Assembly: GCA_040904925.1 (NCBI GenBank)
Contig: JBBDSP010000003.1
Location: forward strand, 107,898-171,897
Source: Gracilimonas sp040904925
GTDB lineage: Bacteria > Bacteroidota > Rhodothermia > Balneolales > Balneolaceae
DNA length: 64,000 nt
Reading direction: 5' to 3'
The first letter of the stretch is position 1, and each line of letters starts with the position of its first letter. Below are positions 43,450 to 52,175 of this stretch, piece after piece. Made by a program: the position numbers and the translations under genes. The notes under the pieces were generated by a model that had not been told where the DNA came from, searched no databases, and saw nothing but the letters and a program-made list of their open reading frames with translations.

Positions 43450-45861
43450 ATGAAGATTTACCCCAATTCCCTTTTAGATAAACTTGGCTTTGAGCATATT
43501 CGTGAAGCCGCGCTGGAACTCACCCAATCCGTCCGGTCGGAAGAATTACTGGAAACACTGAAGCCTGCTTCAAGTAAAGAACGGGTGGAGCTGCTTACAC
43601 AGCAAACTGCGGAAATGCTGGCGATCATCTCAGATCCCGATCCATTTCCCCTGCGGGAATTCCCTGAAGTACGTGATTATCTTTCTACTTCAAAAGCTGA
43701 GGGCAGCCTCATCCCTCTTCCCGCTTTTGTTGATATTTTGAAGATCTGCTCGGCCACGCGACAAGTAAAGAGTTTTCTGAAAGCAAGAGCGGATGATTAT
43801 CCCCACCTTTACAAAGTCTCCGAGGGACTTATCCCGATGAAAGAGCTGGAAAAGAGCATCAAAGAAAAGGTGACGGAACATGGGGAATTGCGGGATGATG
43901 CGAGTCCGGAGTTACAATCCATTCGCCGAAAGTTGAACAAGCGTAAAAGTGATCTACGGGGAACCATCAACCGGGCCATGAGCAAAGCTTCTAAAGACGG
44001 AATGAGTTCCGATGAAGGCGCCACTATCCGAAACGGGCGCATGGTGATCCCGATTCAAGCCGAGTTCAAGCGCAAAGTGCAGGGATTTGTCCATGACGTT
44101 TCTGCCAGCGGACAAACGGTGTATATCGAGCCGGTGGAAGCGCTGAATCTGAATAATGAGATCCGACAGTTTGAAGCTGAAGAGAAGCGGGAGATCGAAC
44201 GAATTCTCCGGGAGCTGACCAAACACGTTCGGCAAAATGCTGATTATATCGATCAAAACTCGCTGTACCTCGCTGAAATTGATGTGATAGCGGCCAAGGC
44301 CAAACTCACCAAAAAACTGGACGGACATATTCCCATCATTGCCAAAAAGAATTATCTGAGTATCAAGGAGGCATACAATCCCATTCTTCGACTCAAAAAT
44401 CTGAGTATCCGGAAAGAAGAAGATCGCGAGAAGATCATTCCGCTATTTATGAAGCTGGAGGAAGACGAACGCTGCTTGATGATCACCGGTCCCAATGCCG
44501 GGGGTAAATCCGTAGCTATGAAAACGGTTGGATTGCTTGGCTTGATGCTGCAATCCGGCTTTGGCGTTTCCGCCGATCCAACTTCGGAACTTCCCATATT
44601 CTCAGGAATCTTTGTGGACATGGGAGATGATCAGTCCATCGAAGACGACCTGAGTACCTTCTCCTCCCGATTGCAGTGGATGCGTGAAACCGTCAAGAAG
44701 TTTGAACCGGGCAGCCTGATTTTAATTGATGAAGCCGCAGCCGGAACCGATCCCGAAGAAGGCGGAGCACTCTTTCAGTCATTCATTGAAAAAATGCTGG
44801 AACAGGATTGCAAGGTAATTGTGACGACTCACCACGGTTCGCTAAAAGTATTTGCGCACGAACACCCTATGGCCGTAAACGGCTCCATGGAATTTGATCA
44901 GGCAACCCTCTCTCCCACTTATAAATTCAAAAAAGGAATTCCCGGCAGCAGTTACGCTTTTGAAATTGCACAGCGCATGAAGCTGGATGAAAACGTACTC
45001 AAACAGGCACGGGTTTTACTTGGGGAAGCTAAAAACAAGATGGAATCGCTCATCACCGAGCTGGAAACGAAATCACAGCAGGCGGCCGACCTGAAAGAGA
45101 AATACACCAACCTTCAGGCCAAAGCAGAATCGGAGCGCAAGAAGTTTGAGAATAAGATTCAGGCTATCGAGAAAGATAAAGAGAAAATCAGGGAGAAAGC
45201 CCTGAAGGAAGCGAAGGCCATCATGGATTCAGCCAATCAGCGGGTGGAAAAAGCGGTACAGCAGATCGTGGAGCAAAACAAGGCGGATAAGGACGAGATC
45301 AAGGAGATCCGCAAAGAAGTGAATCAGGAGAAAAAAGAAATTGACCGCTCGCTTGAGGAAATCGAGGAGAAGAAGGAAAAGCGTGAACAGGTCACGGACG
45401 ATCCTCCTAAAAAAGGAGATCACGTTCGCTTCAAAGATGGAAATACCACCGGTGAGTTGATAGAATTAAACGGTAAAAATGCGGTGGTACAGGCCGGCGG
45501 ACTCAAACTGAAAACCAAGTATAAAAATCTGGTCAAGGTGGATCAGCCAAAGCAGAAGAAAAAGAAAAAAGCTCGTTCTTCCATGATCGTTGGTGATAGT
45601 AATCTAACTACAGAAATGGTAAAACCCTCGATAGACCTTCGTGGATACAGAACGGAAGACGCCCTGCATGAAGTCACCCAATACATTGACCGGGCAGTGT
45701 TCCGGAATATGAATCAGGTGGAGATCGTACACGGTAAAGGCGATGGTATTTTGCGGAGTCAGATACAATCTTATCTGAATACCCGCAATGATGTGAAAAG
45801 CGTGGAAACAGCTCCTATTGAGCGGGGTGGGGCGGGGTGTACCATTGTGGAGTTAAAATAA
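43450..45861 (+). CDS. mutS2: Endonuclease MutS2
   Basis: 803 residues. N-terminal MutS2 core (ALELTQSVRSEELLETL), ABC ATPase with Walker A GPNAGGKSVAMKT and LLxDEAAAGTDPEEGGAL, a long coiled coil (about residues 520-640, Lys/Glu-rich), a KOW-like segment (KKGDHVRFKDGNTTGELIE) and a C-terminal Smr nuclease domain (SIDLRGYRTEDALHEV, HGKGDGILRSQIQSYL). MutS2 lowers recombination and in some species splits collided ribosomes; it is not part of mismatch repair. Lone gene. Confidence 0.96.
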   Translation: MKIYPNSLLDKLGFEHIREAALELTQSVRSEELLETLKPASSKERVELLTQQTAEMLAIISDPDPFPLREFPEVRDYLSTSKAEGSLIPLPAFVDILKICSATRQVKSFLKARADDYPHLYKVSEGLIPMKELEKSIKEKVTEHGELRDDASPELQSIRRKLNKRKSDLRGTINRAMSKASKDGMSSDEGATIRNGRMVIPIQAEFKRKVQGFVHDVSASGQTVYIEPVEALNLNNEIRQFEAEEKREIERILRELTKHVRQNADYIDQNSLYLAEIDVIAAKAKLTKKLDGHIPIIAKKNYLSIKEAYNPILRLKNLSIRKEEDREKIIPLFMKLEEDERCLMITGPNAGGKSVAMKTVGLLGLMLQSGFGVSADPTSELPIFSGIFVDMGDDQSIEDDLSTFSSRLQWMRETVKKFEPGSLILIDEAAAGTDPEEGGALFQSFIEKMLEQDCKVIVTTHHGSLKVFAHEHPMAVNGSMEFDQATLSPTYKFKKGIPGSSYAFEIAQRMKLDENVLKQARVLLGEAKNKMESLITELETKSQQAADLKEKYTNLQAKAESERKKFENKIQAIEKDKEKIREKALKEAKAIMDSANQRVEKAVQQIVEQNKADKDEIKEIRKEVNQEKKEIDRSLEEIEEKKEKREQVTDDPPKKGDHVRFKDGNTTGELIELNGKNAVVQAGGLKLKTKYKNLVKVDQPKQKKKKKARSSMIVGDSNLTTEMVKPSIDLRGYRTEDALHEVTQYIDRAVFRNMNQVEIVHGKGDGILRSQIQSYLNTRNDVKSVETAPIERGGAGCTIVELK

Positions 45862-45953
45862 CGATCGCTGATTTCGCGGATGGCGCTGATTTTTGTTGGC
45901 CTTGTTTCTGTGTTTCTGTTTAGTACTCGCTCAAGACTTCAGATACCGGAGAT
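45862..45953. other. Short gap with repeat-like sequence
   Basis: Includes ACTCGCTCAAGACTT (45925-45939), repeated at 46773-46787. Confidence 0.4.
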
Positions 45954-46349
45954 TTAAAGTGTGTATTTAATCAAATTCAGCTCTTTAATAAAACGAAAAT
46001 CTTTTCGATTTTTTGACAGTAAAGGGATCTCAAGAGTCAGGGCCGCAGAGGCAATTAACATATCCGGAATCAGAACTCCATGACTTAATCGATATTTTTT
46101 AAATAGATCAACAGCTTTCTCTGAAGTGGATCTGCTTAACTGAATAATCTCAAAATTGGATAAGAATTTCTGGAGGGATTTAAAATCGGCCTTGTTCTCA
46201 CAGCCAACCATTAGTTCAAGCTAAGTTACAACACTTATTGCATGAATGTAATCAGACTCCAGAGTTTTTAGAATTTCTTTTGTTTGTTCAATTCCACGAC
46301 TATAATCAATAAGTACGTCAGTGTCGATAAGCAATAATTGGGCAGCCAT
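45954..46349 (-). pseudogene. vapC: VapC-type PIN-domain toxin interrupted by an amber codon
   Basis: Read from ATG at 46349, the frame gives MAAQLLLIDTDVLIDYSRGIEQ..., the first PIN motif with its metal-binding Asp, up to AISVVT; codon 43 is TAG (46223-46221), after which the same frame goes on LELMVGCENKADF...GVLIPDMLIASAALTLEIPLLSKNRKDF to a natural stop at 45954. Full length would be about 131 residues, normal for VapC. A single substitution (for instance CAG to TAG) would explain the break. PIN toxins cut RNA; this one should make only a truncated peptide unless the stop is suppressed. It starts two bases after the antitoxin. Confidence 0.85.
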
Positions 46350-46351
46350 CT

Positions 46352-46588
46352 TTATGGATTAGACCATTGTGATTTTCGCACTTTCCTAACCCACGCAGTG
46401 CTGTCTTGCATTTCTTCCCGATCTTTCCACATGCCAAAAAATGAACTCTCTAAAATACTTTTCTTAGCTGATTTTTTTGTCTCGTCCTTTACATATCGCT
46501 CATAAAGAAAATCCACGTAATCCTGGGCTTGTTTTTTTGCCTCAGGAGGCAGCTTTTTAATTTTATTTGAAACTTTTGATTCACTCAT
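46352..46588 (-). CDS. vapB: VapB-type antitoxin (DUF2281-like)
   Basis: 78 residues: MSESKVSNKIKKLPPEAKKQAQDYVDFLYERYV, then a tail with FFGMWKDREEMQDSTAWVRKVRKSQW. This N-terminal helix pair with PPEAKKQ and DFLYERY is typical of the small antitoxins paired with PIN toxins. It precedes the interrupted vapC on the same strand with a two-base gap, the standard antitoxin-toxin order. It should still be functional though its toxin is broken. Confidence 0.82.
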   Translation of the reverse strand: MSESKVSNKIKKLPPEAKKQAQDYVDFLYERYVKDETKKSAKKSILESSFFGMWKDREEMQDSTAWVRKVRKSQWSNP

Positions 46589-46927
46589 GGTAGTATTATT
46601 TCGCTGTAATCTAATAAATGAATGCCAAAGATGAGAAAAAATTGTTCTGGTAGTTTCGGCAGATATTCCGGGACCTGGTGCACGATTGTGGTGTTGAAAT
46701 GAGAAATTGGGAATGTTGAATTTTGATTTGCTCGTATTCCTAAATTTATCCCGTTCCCAAACTACTGTTTATAACTCGCTCAAGACTTGTTTTGGAACCG
46801 GAGGTTCCGGCAGGAATTCTTAAGCTGAAGACCATTTACTGATTTCGGTCTCTTGACTATTTTTATTGGATTTACTGGTTCATTCTTTTTTTATATTAAC
46901 CATCTTGTTAATCAATATTCGGGCACT
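46589..46927. other. Non-coding stretch with a repeat
   Basis: 339 bases between the divergent vapB and beta-propeller genes. The only feature seen is a 27-base repeat at 46788-46814. It should contain promoters for both genes, but none is clear. Confidence 0.5.
46788..46814. repeat. 27-base direct repeat, copy 1
   Basis: TGTTTTGGAACCGGAGGTTC (46788-46807) continues CGGCAGG; it contains the palindrome GGAACC..GGTTCC. Identical copy at 48181-48207. Confidence 0.8.
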
Positions 46928-47998
46928 ATGAAGCGATGTTTAACTGTATTTTCTTTCTTTATTCTCATTTTAGCAACAGCGACAGCTCAGGATCATCCTA
47001 TTGAAAGTCAGATATTTGATGAAATAACCCAGCTTGAATTTTCAGATTCCGGTCAACCGGTGGTTTTCACACAAGACGGCGATCATCTTGTTCATATACT
47101 GAATCAGAATTCTTTCGAACCGGAAATCCAACTGGTTCCAAAAGGCCAAGGTCCGGGGGAACTGCAGACTCAACATGCCTCCTTCCTTGATAAAAAAAAT
47201 AATAGGGTATTTATGATCGGCCCGGATAAGAGAATGATTGGGTATAACTTTAGCAGAAAACTGATCTACGATGCATTGATAGAAGATTTATCTCTCGGGC
47301 TCATGAACCAAAAAAATCCAACGATGTTGATTAAAGATAAGTATTTGTTTATCTCCTCCAGCCCGCCTTTAATGGCTTCAGAGAAACCTGATGAACCTAT
47401 TCCATTCATACAGATGATCGATACTACAACAACCAAAGTTGTATATGAATTCACGATGAGTCTGGATCAGCTGGCTTTTGAAAGCTACGACGTTGTAGAA
47501 AAAGCTAACCAGGTGATATTGCATCCGGAATTAGTAATGATCAATGACCGCCTTTCCGTTTTGGTCATAAATGGGTTGCCATATTTCTATTTCTTTGTGA
47601 ATGGTGAATTTGTGAAACGAACAGAAATTGATGCTGATTTTGAAGTGGAATACATCACTTCAACACGAGAAGAATTTGGAGACAATGTAGGTGTTCGAAC
47701 TCCCTCGAATATCAACAGTGTACAACTCATTGGAAATGATCACTTACTGTTGTCATATGGAAATATCCACCAGGAGATCCCGGTCGGATTTAGTGTTCAC
47801 CGTATAGAGCATTCGGTTCAAAGTGGATTAAATGATGAAATAACCATTACAAAAATAAAGGATCAAACCCTGACAGGTTTCGAGGATCTAAGCGAACTTA
47901 ACCTGACCTATCACAAAGGTGACCTTTTTATTCATAACAACTATGACTGGCTTGCACATCAAATCTATGTGATTGAGGATTTAAGCCTTGGGTTTTGA
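46928..47998 (+). CDS. Secreted 6-bladed beta-propeller protein
   Basis: 356 residues from ATG 46928, which starts a signal peptide (MKRCLTVFSFFILILATATAQ). The repeated pattern around VPKGQGPGELQTQ...FLDKKNNRVFMIGPDKRMIGY is that of the 6-bladed beta-propeller proteins common in Bacteroidota. Residues Cys4 and the short signal do not form a lipobox after cleavage, so a soluble periplasmic or secreted form is more likely. Function unknown. It is flanked by 27-base repeats on both sides (46788 and 48181). Confidence 0.75.
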   Translation: MKRCLTVFSFFILILATATAQDHPIESQIFDEITQLEFSDSGQPVVFTQDGDHLVHILNQNSFEPEIQLVPKGQGPGELQTQHASFLDKKNNRVFMIGPDKRMIGYNFSRKLIYDALIEDLSLGLMNQKNPTMLIKDKYLFISSSPPLMASEKPDEPIPFIQMIDTTTTKVVYEFTMSLDQLAFESYDVVEKANQVILHPELVMINDRLSVLVINGLPYFYFFVNGEFVKRTEIDADFEVEYITSTREEFGDNVGVRTPSNINSVQLIGNDHLLLSYGNIHQEIPVGFSVHRIEHSVQSGLNDEITITKIKDQTLTGFEDLSELNLTYHKGDLFIHNNYDWLAHQIYVIEDLSLGF

Positions 47999-48040
47999 GG
48001 ACTAGGTTCGAGCAGTAAGAGGAGGTTTGAAACGAGTAAT

Positions 48041-48095
48041 AGACTTAACATACCTGAGAATTAAACTGTGTATTCAATCAAGTTCAGCTCTTTTT
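48041..48095 (-). pseudogene. Remnant of a second vapC 3' end
   Basis: On the minus strand 48093-48061 reads KELNLIEYTV-stop, matching KELNLIKYTL-stop at the end of the vapC at 45954 in eight of ten residues, and the sequence beyond the stop is also similar (AGACTT..ATACC..GAG..TTAAA). The match ends next to a REP copy at 48099. Nothing else of the gene is left. Confidence 0.6.
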
Positions 48096-48098
48096 ACT

Positions 48099-48124
48099 CG
48101 CTCCACACGCTCTGCGTTGGAGCG
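48099..48124. repeat. REP-like palindrome, reverse
   Basis: Arms CGCTCCA / TGGAGCG around CACGCTCTGCGT, same family as the copies next to the RAYT gene. It lies directly at the edge of the vapC remnant. Confidence 0.7.
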
Positions 48125-48180
48125 GATAGGAATGGTTGAATCAATTAACTTTTCAGTCTTTGGCAAAGCGGTGTGATCTG

Positions 48181-48207
48181 TGTTTTGGAACCGGAGGTTC
48201 CGGCAGG
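48181..48207. repeat. 27-base direct repeat, copy 2
   Basis: Identical to 46788-46814; together the two copies bracket the beta-propeller gene and the vapC remnant. Confidence 0.8.
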
Positions 48208-48256
48208 CATTCCGAACCTGAGGTTTGTAACGAGGGCAAATTTCATAAAACTTTAA

Positions 48257-48964
48257 TCAGTCTTTAAGATCTCGACTTGCATCTTGCAACGCAGAGGCGA
48301 GTAAACCAGCTGGCACAGCTACTACACTTAAGCCAATCATTAGAATTAGAAAAGTAAAAACTTTCCCTCCAACAGTTATGGGGTAAATATCACCATATCC
48401 AACTGTAGTCAAAGTAGCTACTGCCCACCAAAGACTGTGAAAAATAGATTTAAATGCCTCTGGTTGAACTGAATTTTCAAAGTAATATATCCCGACAGCT
48501 GATATATAAATAAGAAAACAAGTGGCACTTAAAAATATGACCAATTCTTCTTTAATATCTTTAAATGCAATTCGATACCTTTTCAGTGCTTCACTGTATC
48601 GGGCGATTTTTAAAAGTCTAAATAAGCGAAGAAGTCGTACAATTCTTATCGCACGAAGATCTATAGCAATAGCTAAATAAAATGGTAAAATTGCCAAAAG
48701 ATCGATAATGCCATAGAAACTAAATATATAATCTAGTTTTTTATCTGCCACATAAATTCGAAGAAGGTATTCTATTGTAAAGATCCCAACTGTAATGATT
48801 TGCGAAATGAAAAGAAATTGAAGCAACCCTTCACTTAAATCAGGTATTGTCGAAATAGAAAATGTTATCAGTGAGTATATGATGAGAAACTGGATCGTTA
48901 GGTCAAAAACCTTTCCAGCCTTAGTATTACTATTCTCGACAATTTGTTTTAAATCCATAGACAA
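48257..48964 (-). CDS. Voltage-gated potassium channel-like ion transporter
   Basis: 235 residues with six membrane spans. The fourth has the regular Arg pattern of a voltage sensor (DLRAIRIVRLLRLFRLLKIARY). The pore loop is ATLTTVGYGDIYP with the potassium selectivity filter TVGYGD. Thus a Kv-type channel (KvAP-like), tetrameric in the inner membrane. No regulatory RCK domain is attached. AT-richer than its neighbours by eye, which may point to acquisition. Confidence 0.92.
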   Translation of the reverse strand: MSMDLKQIVENSNTKAGKVFDLTIQFLIIYSLITFSISTIPDLSEGLLQFLFISQIITVGIFTIEYLLRIYVADKKLDYIFSFYGIIDLLAILPFYLAIAIDLRAIRIVRLLRLFRLLKIARYSEALKRYRIAFKDIKEELVIFLSATCFLIYISAVGIYYFENSVQPEAFKSIFHSLWWAVATLTTVGYGDIYPITVGGKVFTFLILMIGLSVVAVPAGLLASALQDASRDLKD

Positions 48965-49075
48965 ATTTTAAAGTAGGCTAAAACAGTGATGATAAACATT
49001 TCTTTATCAATAAATGTAAATCAATCCCTTCTCAATTTCATGAAAAAGTTACAGTTAAGAGAAAACACATAAAAC

Positions 49076-49113
49076 AAAAATAGGCTGAAGTTCTCACCCC
49101 AGCCCATTTTTAA
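49076..49113 (-). terminator. Terminator of clpB
   Basis: On the minus strand GGCTG (49104-49100) and CAGCC (49087-49083) form the stem, followed by TATTTTTG. The flanks are AT-rich and partly complementary, lengthening the stem. Confidence 0.65.
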
Positions 49114-49137
49114 TTTTTTACTTTGAATTTTTAATTC

Positions 49138-51777
49138 TTAATCACCTTCCGCCCAAACCTCCGCATCCTCAACCACTTCGGCAAATTCTATGGCTTCGCC
49201 GGCCTTATTGATGGTTGCTTCGTAATGGACCGGACCTTCTTCATCCCTGCTGATGAGCATTGAAGCCAGCTTGTTGGTGATGTTTTGCTGAATCACGCGC
49301 TTCAGCGGACGGGCACCGTAAACGGGATCGTATCCGCGAACCGCCAGCCAGTCTTTCACGTTGTCCGGAATATCCAGCTTCACGTTATTTTTCCTGAGTA
49401 ACTCATGTACCCTGCGGAGCTGAATATCCACGATGGAACGGATGTGTTCTTTTCCAAGCGGATGGAATACAATGGTATCATCCACACGGTTCAGGAACTC
49501 CGGGCGAATGGTCTGCTTCAGCTGATCGATCAGCTTGTTCTGCAGTTCTTCATACTTTTCGTCGGTCATTTTTCCACCGGATTTCTCGATCTCATTGGAG
49601 ATAAGATGCGAACCGATATTGGAGGTCATGATGATGATGGTGTTCTTAAAGTCAACCGTTACGCCTTTGTTATCGGTGAGGCGGCCTTCATCCAATACCT
49701 GCAACAGAATATTGAATACATCCGGATGGGCTTTCTCGATCTCGTCCAGTAAGATCACTGAGTACGGATGTCGGCGGGCGGCTTCGGTAAGCTGTCCGCC
49801 TTCTTCGTAACCCACATATCCCGGAGGAGCTCCAACCAATCGGCTGACGCTGTGTTTCTCCATATACTCACTCATATCGATCCGGATCATGGCCTGTTCG
49901 TCATTGAACAAGAAATCAGCCAGCGAACGGGCGAGTTCGGTTTTACCCACACCTGTTGAGCCTAAGAAAAAGAATGAACCAATAGGTTTCTGCTCATCCT
50001 GCAATCCGGCACGAGAACGGCGAACGGCATCAGAAACAGCCTTAATGGCCTTATCCTGCCCAATCACTCGTTTATGCAATTCATCTTCGAGCTGAAGTAA
50101 TTTCTTACGCTCACTTTGCAGCATTTTACGCACTGGGATTCCGGTCCAACGTGCTACGATATCCGCAATGTCTTCGGCATCCACTTCCTCTTTCAGCAGC
50201 GATTGATTTTCCTGCATCTCGTCGAGCTTATCCTGAGCTTTCTGAAGATCGGTTTCCAGCTGGGCGATAGTGCCGTAGCGCAATTCGGCTACTTTTTCGT
50301 AATTGCCTTGTCGCTCTGCTTTGTCCGCTTCGTTTCTTGTGGTGTCGATCGCCTGCTTCAGCTCTCTGACTTTTTGAATCAGCCCGCGTTCCTGTTCCCA
50401 CTGAACACGCATGGTCTTGCGCTGTTCTTCCAGGTCAGCTAGTTCCTTTTCGATACCCTTCATTTTGGACTGATCTTTTTCCCGCTTCAGGGCCTCACGC
50501 TCAATTTCAAGCTGACGTATTTGTCGCTCCAGGGCATCCAGTTCTTCGGGAAGGGAATCGATTTGAAGTCTCAATCTGGAAGCGGCCTCATCGATCAAGT
50601 CGATGGCTTTATCGGGAAGAAAACGATCGGCGATGTATCGGTGTGAAAGCTCGGCTGCAGCAACTACGGCTGCGTCTGTAATTCGGACACCGTGGTGCAT
50701 TTCATAACGCTCCTGCAATCCCCGTAAAATCGAAACCGTATCCTCTACGGATGGCTCACCAACTAATACGGACTGGAGTCGCCGTTCAAGCGCTTTGTCT
50801 TTTTCAATATATTTGCGGTACTCATCAAGCGTGGTTGCGCCGATGGCATGAAGTTCTCCGCGGGCGAGTGCAGGCTTCAGAATATTGGCAGCATCCATTG
50901 CTCCTTCTGTGGCACCGGCCCCTACCAGGGTGTGGATCTCATCAATAAAGAGAATGATCTCTCCGTCTGAGTCAGTCACATCTTTGACTACAGCTTTGAG
51001 GCGTTCCTCAAATTCACCCCGGAATTTAGTACCGGCTACCAGCGAACCCATATCGAGGGCTACAATGCGTTTGGTCTTCAGTCCTTCGGGAACATCACCG
51101 CGTACAATACGCAGCGCCATTCCCTCAGCAATAGCGGTCTTACCCACACCCGGCTCGCCGATCAATACCGGATTGTTCTTAGTCCGACGGGTCAGGATCT
51201 GCATTACGCGCCGGATCTCTTGATCACGGCCGATAACCGGATCGAGTTTATTTTTTTCTGCCAGTTCATTCAGGTCACGGGCGTATTTCTTCAAAGCTCC
51301 GTAACGGCTTTCGGCATTGGGATCATCCACGGTTTGATTACCGCGAACATCCTTAAGAACCTTTAAAATATTTTCCTTGGTTACATTTTGATCCTTTAGC
51401 AGATTAGCTACTTCTCCCTTGATGCTTGCCATCCCTATCAAAATATGTTCTGAACTGATGTACTCATCGCCAAGTTTAGAACCTTCTTTTTGGGCCACAT
51501 CAAACAGCTCTTTGCTGTTATTGGAAAGATATTGCCCGGAAACTGAAGCACCCTGTACTTTTGGGAGTCGTTCCAGAATGGAATCCACCACTTTGCCAAT
51601 AGCTGCCGGATTAGCTCCTAGTTTGCTCAAGATGGTGTTTACAATACTATCCTGATCACTTAAAAAAGCCTTTAAGATATGTGCAGGCTCTACTGCCTGA
51701 TTATTTCCACTTTGGGCAAACTCCAGTGCTTTCTGAACAGCTTCCTGAGCTTTTAGTGTAAACTTGTTCATATTCAT
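49138..51777 (-). CDS. clpB: Chaperone ClpB (Hsp100 disaggregase)
   Basis: 879 residues, usual length. N-domain (MNMNKFTLKAQEAVQKALEFAQ), AAA-1 with GEPGVGKTAIAEG, a long coiled-coil middle domain (about 410-530), AAA-2 with GSTGVGKTELARSLA and LLDEIEKAHPDVF. ClpB, helped by DnaK, pulls proteins out of aggregates. AGGAGATTTAATATG supports the start at 51777. The gene follows tandem terminators of htrA and is the last of three stress genes on this strand. Confidence 0.98.
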   Translation of the reverse strand: MNMNKFTLKAQEAVQKALEFAQSGNNQAVEPAHILKAFLSDQDSIVNTILSKLGANPAAIGKVVDSILERLPKVQGASVSGQYLSNNSKELFDVAQKEGSKLGDEYISSEHILIGMASIKGEVANLLKDQNVTKENILKVLKDVRGNQTVDDPNAESRYGALKKYARDLNELAEKNKLDPVIGRDQEIRRVMQILTRRTKNNPVLIGEPGVGKTAIAEGMALRIVRGDVPEGLKTKRIVALDMGSLVAGTKFRGEFEERLKAVVKDVTDSDGEIILFIDEIHTLVGAGATEGAMDAANILKPALARGELHAIGATTLDEYRKYIEKDKALERRLQSVLVGEPSVEDTVSILRGLQERYEMHHGVRITDAAVVAAAELSHRYIADRFLPDKAIDLIDEAASRLRLQIDSLPEELDALERQIRQLEIEREALKREKDQSKMKGIEKELADLEEQRKTMRVQWEQERGLIQKVRELKQAIDTTRNEADKAERQGNYEKVAELRYGTIAQLETDLQKAQDKLDEMQENQSLLKEEVDAEDIADIVARWTGIPVRKMLQSERKKLLQLEDELHKRVIGQDKAIKAVSDAVRRSRAGLQDEQKPIGSFFFLGSTGVGKTELARSLADFLFNDEQAMIRIDMSEYMEKHSVSRLVGAPPGYVGYEEGGQLTEAARRHPYSVILLDEIEKAHPDVFNILLQVLDEGRLTDNKGVTVDFKNTIIIMTSNIGSHLISNEIEKSGGKMTDEKYEELQNKLIDQLKQTIRPEFLNRVDDTIVFHPLGKEHIRSIVDIQLRRVHELLRKNNVKLDIPDNVKDWLAVRGYDPVYGARPLKRVIQQNITNKLASMLISRDEEGPVHYEATINKAGEAIEFAEVVEDAEVWAEGD

Positions 51778-51947
51778 ATTAAATCTCCTTTTCTTTCATT
51801 TGTCTTTAATATGACCAAAATCGTGCCTTTTCCTATTTATTGACATAATTTCAGTAATCAGAACTTCTGTATTTAATATACTCTGATATATGAATAACCT
51901 GTGAACTTAAGAGAAGCATTGAAAGGAGTTCCGGGAAATAAAGGCAT

Positions 51948-52170
51948 AAAAAAACCCCAAACTGTATCAGAGTTCAGGGTTTGGGTTTTTCGGGGTACAA
52001 ATTCTTTTAAAATCTATTAGGAAAGATAAGAAATCTTTCGGTTCTATCCCTATAATTTTTAGTAAATGCTTCCTTTCTTAATAGATTGTATCAATCTTGA
52101 TTATAGAATAAACCCCGATCCGTATCAGGGACCAGGGTTTGGGTTTTCGGGGTACAAATTTCTTCTTGTA
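51948..52170. repeat. Two near-identical hairpins around an inverted repeat (htrA terminators)
   Basis: Copy 1 (about 51948-52006) and copy 2 (about 52110-52165) share CAGGGTTTGGGTTTT and CGGGGTACAAATT. On the minus strand each folds into a stem followed by T-rich sequence and so could end htrA transcription before clpB. Between the copies AATCTATTAGGAAAG (52011) and CTTTCTTAATAGATT (52073-52087) form an inverted repeat about 77 bases long. The gap 51778-52175 holds no gene. Confidence 0.65.
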
Positions 52171-52175
52171 CTTAC

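Noticed and set aside
43211..43450. 79-codon minus-strand frame with SQAPAWECSCEAPAS
   Set aside because: It is a translation of the palindromic repeats between the RAYT gene and mutS2, a known type of false gene.
42298..48256. Prophage, ICE or integron
   Set aside because: No integrase, phage structural gene, relaxase or attachment site was seen; the disorder is explained by REP elements and toxin-antitoxin remnants.
51948..52170. CRISPR-like direct repeats
   Set aside because: Only two copies, unequal, each a terminator-like hairpin; no cas genes anywhere in the window.
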